Shown here in pieces: positions 6,158-10,204 of a stretch of 10,204 bases of DNA (positions within the stretch are counted from its first letter, which is position 1; each line of letters opens with the position of its first letter). Made by a program: the position numbers and the translations under genes. Origin of the DNA: Thermoanaerobaculaceae bacterium (GTDB lineage: Bacteria > Acidobacteriota > Thermoanaerobaculia > Thermoanaerobaculales > Thermoanaerobaculaceae). The notes beneath the pieces are model-generated. The model had not been told where the DNA came from. It saw only the letters and a list, made by a program, of their open reading frames with translations, and did not search any database. The stretch lies in assembly GCA_022865555.1 (NCBI GenBank), contig JALHTD010000051.1, forward strand, positions 1-10,204, read 5' to 3'.

Positions 6158-7560
6158 GCGAGGCGGCCGACAGGTTCCACGACGAGTGCGGCGTGTGCGC
6201 CGTGCTCGGCCGACAGGATGCCGCGAACCTCGTCTATCTCGGGCTCTATGCCCTCCAGCACCGCGGCCAGGAGTCGGCCGGGATCGCCGCCTTCGACGGG
6301 AAGGAGCTGCACCACCGCAAGGAAATGGGTTACGTGGCCGATATCTTCGACCGCTCGCTGCTGGACGAGCTCCCGGGCGTCGCCGCGGTCGGCCACGTTC
6401 GCTACGCCACGGCGGGACACTCCTCCCTGATCAACGCCCAGCCGGTGGTGGCGAAGACCCACCGCGGGCAGGTGGCGCTCGCCCACAACGGGAACCTGGT
6501 CAACGCGCTGCGCCTTCGCCGGGAGCTGGAGAGGGCGGGGGCGATCTTCCAGTCCACCTCCGACAGCGAGGTTTTCCTGCACCTGCTGGCACGCTCCCGA
6601 GCCGAGACGCTGGAGGCGGCGCTGCTGGAGACGCTCGACGAGGCCGTGGGCGCGTACTCCCTCGTGGTGCTGTGCGACGGGCGTCTGTTCGCGGCGCGCG
6701 ACCCCCACGGCTTCCGCCCGCTCGCCCTCGCGCGTCTCGACGGGACCTGGGTGGTGGCCTCGGAAACCTGCGCGTTCGACCTCATCGAGGCGCGGCTTGT
6801 CCGCGAGGTTGGCCCGGGCGAGGTGGTGGAGCTCTCCGGCGAGGAGCCGATCGTGCTGCGGCGGCCGAGCCCCGGGCCTTACGCGCACTGCGTCTTCGAG
6901 CACGTCTACTTCGCTCGCCCTGACTCGCGGGTGTTCGGCGAGGACGTCGGCGCGGCACGGGAACAGCTGGGGGAGCGTCTAGCGCGGGAGCACCCGGCGG
7001 TGGCGGACATCGTGGTCGCGGTCCCCGACTCCGGTGTGCCCGCGGCCCTCGGCTTCGCGCGCGAGTCGGGGCTTCCCTTCACCCTCGGCCTCGTGCGCAA
7101 CCACTACGTCGGGCGCACGTTCATCGAGCCGCGCCAGGCGATTCGACACTTTGGGGTCAAGGTCAAGCTGAACCCGGTGCGCTCGGCGGTGGCGGGCAAG
7201 CGTGTCGTGCTGGTGGACGACTCCATTGTGCGCGGCACCACCTCGCGCAAGATTGTGATGATGCTCAAGGGCGCGGGGGCCAAGGAGGTGCACCTGCGGA
7301 TCTCCTCGCCGCCGACGATCGGTCCCTGCTTCTACGGCATCGACACTCCGGAGCGCCGCGAGCTGATCGCATCGAGCAAGAGCGTCGAGGAGATTCGTGC
7401 GTTCGTCGGCGCCGATTCCCTGGGCTACCTCTCCGAGCAAGGCATGCTCGCGTGCCTGACGACCCCACCCGAGAACTTCTGCACCGCCTGCTTCTCCGGC
7501 AACTACCGGGTGCTGGACGAGGAGGATCGCGCCGATATCGTGGCCAAGGAAGACCGCTGA
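6139..7560 (+). CDS. purF: Amidophosphoribosyltransferase PurF (Fe-S-ligand type)
   Basis: A 473-residue enzyme converting PRPP and glutamine to phosphoribosylamine, the first committed purine step. The N-terminal nucleophile is C17 in 'DECGVCAVLG', so a propeptide must be removed. The Ntn glutaminase half has 'HRGQESAGIA' (41-50) and 'HVRYATAG' (86-93). The PRT half has the PRPP loop 'VVLVDDSIVRGTTS' (356-369). Cysteines C251, C397, C448 and C451 sit where the Bacillus enzyme binds its [4Fe-4S] cluster, so an oxygen-sensitive cluster is expected. I give the ATG at 6139, with a GGGAG 11 bases upstream. The GTG at 6154 is a serious alternative: it makes a GTGA overlap with purL and an 11-residue propeptide, as in Bacillus. 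The TGA stop lies inside the first unit of the following palindrome. Confidence 0.96.
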   Translation: MAFRVVSEAADRFHDECGVCAVLGRQDAANLVYLGLYALQHRGQESAGIAAFDGKELHHRKEMGYVADIFDRSLLDELPGVAAVGHVRYATAGHSSLINAQPVVAKTHRGQVALAHNGNLVNALRLRRELERAGAIFQSTSDSEVFLHLLARSRAETLEAALLETLDEAVGAYSLVVLCDGRLFAARDPHGFRPLALARLDGTWVVASETCAFDLIEARLVREVGPGEVVELSGEEPIVLRRPSPGPYAHCVFEHVYFARPDSRVFGEDVGAAREQLGERLAREHPAVADIVVAVPDSGVPAALGFARESGLPFTLGLVRNHYVGRTFIEPRQAIRHFGVKVKLNPVRSAVAGKRVVLVDDSIVRGTTSRKIVMMLKGAGAKEVHLRISSPPTIGPCFYGIDTPERRELIASSKSVEEIRAFVGADSLGYLSEQGMLACLTTPPENFCTACFSGNYRVLDEEDRADIVAKEDR

Positions 7561-7655
7561 CAGCTCAGAGCTCACAGCACCCTCTCGCGCATACTCTCGG
7601 CCGGGAGGGCAGGACTTTCGGCTGTGAGCTGCGTGGGTGGTGGAGAGCTGTCAGC
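7556..7655. repeat. Interrupted palindrome of GCTGTSA-like heptads between purF and purM
   Basis: Two nested perfect 10-bp inverted repeats are visible: GCTGACAGCT (7556-7565) with AGCTGTCAGC (7646-7655), and AGCTCACAGC (7569-7578) with GCTGTGAGCT (7621-7630). The left side is three tandem heptads, GCTGACA, GCTCAGA and GCTCACA. The right side has the same units on the other strand, split by a 15-bp insert. A short CCCTC/GAGGG pair (7580-7584, 7605-7609) lies inside. There is no T-run, so it is not a standard terminator, though RNA read through from purF could fold into a long stem. It begins in the last sense codon of purF and ends 14 bases before the purM promoter motif. A related palindrome lies after purN. 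Confidence 0.7.
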
Positions 7656-7669
7656 TGTAGGCTGGCCTC

Positions 7670-7678
7670 TGCTACCCT
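7670..7678 (+). promoter_or_regulatory. Extended -10 promoter, probably leaderless, for purM-purN
   Basis: TGCTACCCT is followed after only 6 bases (TCCCCC) by the purM ATG, with no Shine-Dalgarno. The TANNNT hexamer ending 6 bases before the start codon is the classic geometry of a leaderless transcript. A half-matched CTGTCA at 7648-7653 is 19 bases upstream and may or may not act as a -35. It overlaps the right arm of the palindrome. Confidence 0.55.
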
Positions 7679-7684
7679 TCCCCC

Positions 7685-8740
7685 ATGTCGGAGCCTAGCG
7701 ACGGCAGACCGCTGACGTATGCGGGCGCCGGCGTCTCCATCGACGCCCAGGACCGCGCCCTGGCCGAGATCAAGCGTCTTGCCAGGGCCACCTTCACCCC
7801 GGGCGTGCTCTCGGAGGTCGGCAGCTTCGGCGGCCTCTTCGCCCTCGAGCCCGACAACCCCTCCGGCACGGTGCTGGTGGCCTCGGCGGACGGCGTGGGC
7901 ACGAAGCTCAGGGTCGCCCAGATGGCCGGTGTCCACGACACGGTTGGGGAGGATCTGGTCAACCACTGCGTCAACGACATCCTGGTGGAGGGGGCGCGGC
8001 CGCTGTTCTTCCTCGACTACCTGGCCACCGGCCGCCTGGAGCCGGGGGTGGCCGCCAGGGTCGTCGAGGGAATCGCGCGTGCCTGCCGGGGAAAAGGCTG
8101 CGCGCTGCTCGGCGGCGAAACGGCGGAGATGCCTGGCTTCTATCCGCCGGGGGAGTACGACCTGGCCGGCTTCATCGTCGGCGCCTGCCGGCGCGACCGA
8201 CTGCTGCGCCGGGAGGAGGTGTGTCCCGGCGATGCGCTCGTGGCGCTGCCCTCCACCGGCCTGCACACCAACGGCTACTCGCTTGCCCGGAAGATCTTCT
8301 TCGAGGTCCTCGGCCTTCGGCCGGACAGCGAGTTGCCCGGGCTCGGGCGAACGGTGGCGGAGGTTCTGCTGGCGGTGCACCGCTCGTACCTGGCCGCGGT
8401 CTCCCCCCTCCTCGACGGGGGGCTCGTGAGGAGCGCCGCACACATCACCGGCGGCGGCATCCCCGACAACCTCTTGCGGGCCCTCTCCGCGGGGGTGGCC
8501 GCCGAGATCTTTCTGGATTCGTGGGACGAGCCGCCGCTGTTCCGGCTCATCCGGGAGAAGGGGCGAGTGCCGGAGGACGACATGCGCCGCACCTTCAACC
8601 TCGGGGTGGGGATCGTCCTGGTGGTGGCGGAGGAGCACACGGGCGAGGTGCTCGAGAGGCTCGTCCCTCACGGCCCCGGGTGGGTGATCGGGCGCACCGT
8701 CCAGGGTTCCGGTGTGCACTTCCTGGAGCACAGGGGATGA
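7685..8740 (+). CDS. purM: Phosphoribosylformylglycinamidine cyclo-ligase (AIR synthetase)
   Basis: A 351-residue PurM that uses ATP to close FGAM into aminoimidazole ribonucleotide, directly after the step done by PurS/Q/L. Family landmarks are complete: 'LTYAGAGVSIDA' at the start (Y-x-x-AGV-I/D), 'SADGVGTKL' (67-75), 'CVNDILVEGARPLFFLDYLATG' (95-116), 'LLGGETAEMPGFY' (141-153), 'LPSTGLHTNGYSLAR' and the late 'HITGGGIPDNL'. Length is normal. The ATG at 7685 is the natural start: homology begins about 10 residues in and an extended -10 motif ends 6 bases before it. It is set apart from purF by a 100-bp palindrome, so it is probably an independent unit with purN, whose ATG overlaps the purM TGA (ATGA). 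Confidence 0.97.
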   Translation: MSEPSDGRPLTYAGAGVSIDAQDRALAEIKRLARATFTPGVLSEVGSFGGLFALEPDNPSGTVLVASADGVGTKLRVAQMAGVHDTVGEDLVNHCVNDILVEGARPLFFLDYLATGRLEPGVAARVVEGIARACRGKGCALLGGETAEMPGFYPPGEYDLAGFIVGACRRDRLLRREEVCPGDALVALPSTGLHTNGYSLARKIFFEVLGLRPDSELPGLGRTVAEVLLAVHRSYLAAVSPLLDGGLVRSAAHITGGGIPDNLLRALSAGVAAEIFLDSWDEPPLFRLIREKGRVPEDDMRRTFNLGVGIVLVVAEEHTGEVLERLVPHGPGWVIGRTVQGSGVHFLEHRG

Positions 8741-9345
8741 CCGGGAAGACGAAGGTCGCGGTGCTGCTCTCGGGGCGCGGCTCCAACTTCGTCGCGCTGG
8801 CGGAGGCCTGCGCCCGCGGCGAGGTGCCTGCCGAAATCGTGGTGGTGGTCTCCAACAGGACCGACGCTCCGGGGCTGGAGCGGGCGCGCGAGCGCGGCAT
8901 CCCCGTGACGCCGATCCCGGGGAAGGGCGTGCCGCGCGAGGTGCACGAGGCCAGGGTCCTCGCCGCCCTCCAGGGGGCGGGGGCGGAGTGGGTCTGCCTG
9001 GCGGGCTACATGCGCCTGCTCTCGGAGGGGTTCATCGCCAGTTTCCGGCACCGCATCCTGAACATCCACCCGGCGCTACTGCCGTCGTTCCCCGGCCTGG
9101 AGGCCCAGCACCAGGCCTGGGCGTACGGGGTCAAGGTGTCGGGGTGCACGGTGCACCTGGTGGATGCCGGCTGCGATACCGGGCCCATCGTGCTGCAGCG
9201 CGCCGTGCCGGTGCTGGACGACGACACGGCCGAGTCGCTGGCCGACCGCATCCTGGAGCAGGAGCACATCGCCTATCCCGCGGCGCTCCGGCTGTTGCTC
9301 ACCCGCCCGTGGCACGTGGACGGCCGCAGGGTCCTGTTCACCTAG
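8737..9345 (+). CDS. purN: Phosphoribosylglycinamide formyltransferase (10-formyl-THF dependent)
   Basis: A 202-residue PurN that transfers a formyl group from 10-formyltetrahydrofolate to GAR, giving FGAR for PurS/Q/L. The phosphate loop 'LSGRGSNFVAL' is at 11-21. The catalytic set is complete, with N109 and H111 in 'ILNIHPALLPSFPGL' and D147 in 'DAGCDTGPIVLQ'. 'SGCTVHLVDAG' is also typical. Length matches the usual 190-215 residues. It starts on the purM stop (ATGA), so it is translationally coupled to purM, and there is no sign of a second purN-like start. After its TAG there are about 380 bases before 16S rRNA. No clear intrinsic terminator follows it. Confidence 0.97.
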   Translation: MTGKTKVAVLLSGRGSNFVALAEACARGEVPAEIVVVVSNRTDAPGLERARERGIPVTPIPGKGVPREVHEARVLAALQGAGAEWVCLAGYMRLLSEGFIASFRHRILNIHPALLPSFPGLEAQHQAWAYGVKVSGCTVHLVDAGCDTGPIVLQRAVPVLDDDTAESLADRILEQEHIAYPAALRLLLTRPWHVDGRRVLFT

Positions 9346-9405
9346 CCGTTTGTACCCACGCGGCCCTGGCGGCCATGTGATCTATGGGCAATGAGTTGAA
9401 TTTCT

Positions 9406-9475
9406 GGCTGTCAACTGTGAACTGGCGGGGTGGGCGGGGGAGAGCTGCAGTTGAAGGGGTTGACAGTTCCCAGCC
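9406..9475. repeat. Second heptad palindrome, overlapping rRNA promoter P1
   Basis: The left arm reads GCTGTCA (9407-9413), ACTGTGA (9414-9420), ACTGGC (9421-9426). The reverse complement of 9456-9475 reads GGCTGGG, AACTGTC, AACCCC and matches the left arm at 14 of the first 17 positions. The units have the same RCTGTSA form as the palindrome before purM. The right arm includes the TTGACA -35 box of P1. GAGCTGCAGTTGAA at 9442-9455 looks like further degenerate units. Confidence 0.5.
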
Positions 9476-9488
9476 GGTCGGCTATAAA
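9460..9488 (+). promoter_or_regulatory. rRNA operon promoter P1
   Basis: TTGACA (9460-9465), exactly 17 bases, then TATAAA (9483-9488): a near-perfect housekeeping sigma promoter pointing at 16S. The bases after the -10, up to 9498, are all C or T, so the expected start near 9495 has no purine. A GC-rich discriminator of this kind often goes with stringent control of rRNA promoters, which I infer and do not see. Confidence 0.85.
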
Positions 9489-9494
9489 TCCCCT

Positions 9495-9525
9495 CCCCGC
9501 GCCAGTCGCGGGGGCGCTCTTTGAA
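9495..9525 (+). promoter_or_regulatory. P1 hairpin and boxA-like antitermination site
   Basis: A perfect 7-bp stem, CCCCGCG (9495-9501) with CGCGGGG (9507-9513) around a CCAGT loop, lies at the expected P1 transcript start. It is followed at once by CGCTCTTTGAA (9515-9525), close to the boxA consensus TGCTCTTTAA bound by NusB/NusE for rRNA antitermination. Hairpin then boxA is the order found in Escherichia coli rrn leaders. Confidence 0.6.
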
Positions 9526-9559
9526 GGACGGACCCAGCAGGAGGAGGTACGGGCGGGGG

Positions 9560-9588
9560 TTGACAGACGTCCGTTCCTGGACTATCTT
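9560..9588 (+). promoter_or_regulatory. rRNA operon promoter P2
   Basis: TTGACA (9560-9565), 17 bases, TATCTT (9583-9588). The -35 box and spacing are the same as in P1, exactly 100 bases downstream of it. The -10 is weaker. Tandem promoters before rRNA operons are common. The transcript would start near 9592-9595, where A9592 and G9593 are available as first base. Confidence 0.8.
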
Positions 9589-9591
9589 ACT

Positions 9592-9631
9592 AGTCCGCCT
9601 TCCGAGGCGACTCAGGGTTCCTTGAAAACTA
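9592..9631 (+). promoter_or_regulatory. P2 hairpin and boxA-like antitermination site
   Basis: AGT-C-CGCCT (9592-9600), loop TCCG, AGGCG-ACT (9605-9612) form an 8-bp stem with one bulged C at the expected P2 transcript start. GTTCCTTGAAAACTA (9617-9631) follows, close to the boxA-like sequence of Bacillus rRNA leaders (TTCTTTGAAAACT). It repeats the hairpin-then-boxA order seen after P1, with the TTGAA cores 101 bases apart. Confidence 0.65.
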
Positions 9632-9650
9632 AATCGAGCGTGCGGTGCAA

Positions 9651-9680
9651 ACGTAGTTCCTTTGCATCAAAGAATAACGT
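9651..9680 (+). other. Leader stem-loop A upstream of 16S
   Basis: ACGTAGTTCCTTTG (9651-9664) pairs with CAAAGAATAACGT (9668-9680) around a CAT loop, with one bulge and two mismatches. The inner CTTTG/CAAAG part is perfect. It lies in the transcribed leader and may help folding or processing of the precursor. Confidence 0.5.
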
Positions 9681-9684
9681 AGCT

Positions 9685-9712
9685 GCCAGTCACGCCTTCG
9701 GCGTGATCTGGC
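9685..9712 (+). other. Leader stem-loop B (UUCG loop) upstream of 16S
   Basis: GCCAG (9685-9689) plus TCACGC (9690-9695), loop CTTCG, GCGTGA (9701-9706), bulged T, CTGGC (9708-9712). The C(UUCG)G loop is exceptionally stable in RNA. The hairpin ends about 15 bases before the 16S 5' end, so it is probably a local fold within the leader. The long processing stem would need the downstream flank, which is outside the window. Confidence 0.6.
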
Positions 9713-9727
9713 TGCGTTCACAGGTTC

Positions 9728-10204
<477 letters not shown>

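Larger units (their letters stand above)
9346..9727 (+). other. Gene-free region: rRNA operon promoters and leader
   Basis: This 382-base stretch holds no credible gene. Bases 9346-9405 show nothing definite beyond a weak GGCC-rich inverted repeat at 9362-9374 without a T-run. From 9406 come a heptad palindrome, promoter P1, a hairpin, a boxA-like site, promoter P2, a second hairpin, a second boxA-like site and two more hairpins up to 16S. Base composition falls toward the 16S gene, as expected for an rRNA leader compared with the GC-rich coding regions. Confidence 0.75.

Noticed and set aside
7556..7655. CRISPR array or insertion-sequence ends
   Set aside because: The units are degenerate heptads in palindromic arms. 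There are no regular spacers, no transposase and no obvious target duplication.
9362..9374. GGCC-rich inverted repeat after purN as a terminator
   Set aside because: The stem is only about 4 bp and no T-run follows, so it is not a credible intrinsic terminator.

Overview
This is a GC-rich bacterial chromosome segment with every gene on the + strand. It reads as three housekeeping blocks followed by the start of a ribosomal RNA operon. The organism cannot be named from the window. The small PurL that needs separate PurS and PurQ, the Fe-S-ligand type PurF, the M16 peptidase-dut pair and a leader sequence containing TTGAAAACT resemble Gram-positive-like (Terrabacteria) or deep-branching lineages rather than gammaproteobacteria. 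The partial 16S gene is the best handle for placement and looks like a lineage without a familiar signature.

Layout: (1) 2-418, the C-terminal part of a pseudopilin-like type II secretion or type IV pilus protein. (2) 451-2959, a tight cluster of an M16 zinc peptidase, dUTPase (dut) and a YycJ/WalJ-type metallo-beta-lactamase-fold nuclease whose C-terminal tail carries a canonical sliding-clamp binding pentapeptide. (3) 3028-7560, purS-purQ-purL-purF. These give all three parts of FGAM synthase plus the first committed enzyme of purine synthesis, with start/stop overlaps at every junction. (4) 7556-7684, a 100-bp interrupted palindrome built of GCTGTSA-like heptads, then a short promoter. (5) 7685-9345, purM-purN. 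(6) 9346-9727, no gene: a second heptad palindrome, then two tandem rRNA promoters, each followed by a hairpin and a boxA-like antitermination site, then two further hairpins. (7) 9728-10204, the first 477 or so bases of 16S rRNA, cut by the window end.

How it works together: PurF makes phosphoribosylamine, PurN formylates GAR, PurS/Q/L convert FGAR to FGAM and PurM closes the imidazole ring, so the window holds steps 1, 3, 4 and 5 of the pathway. purD, purE/K, purC, purB and purH must lie elsewhere. Dut and the YycJ-like nuclease both serve DNA integrity. Three operon heads (M16, purS, purM) share an extended -10 motif, TGNTACMCT, with no good -35. Two of these sit so close to the ATG that the mRNAs are probably leaderless. 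The rRNA promoters are the opposite type, with perfect TTGACA boxes and 17-bp spacers.

This is mainly an ordinary core-genome region. I found no new multi-gene system. The best leads are the clamp motif on the YycJ protein, the shared operon-head promoter motif, the duplicated promoter-hairpin-boxA unit, and the two related palindromes bracketing purM-purN.
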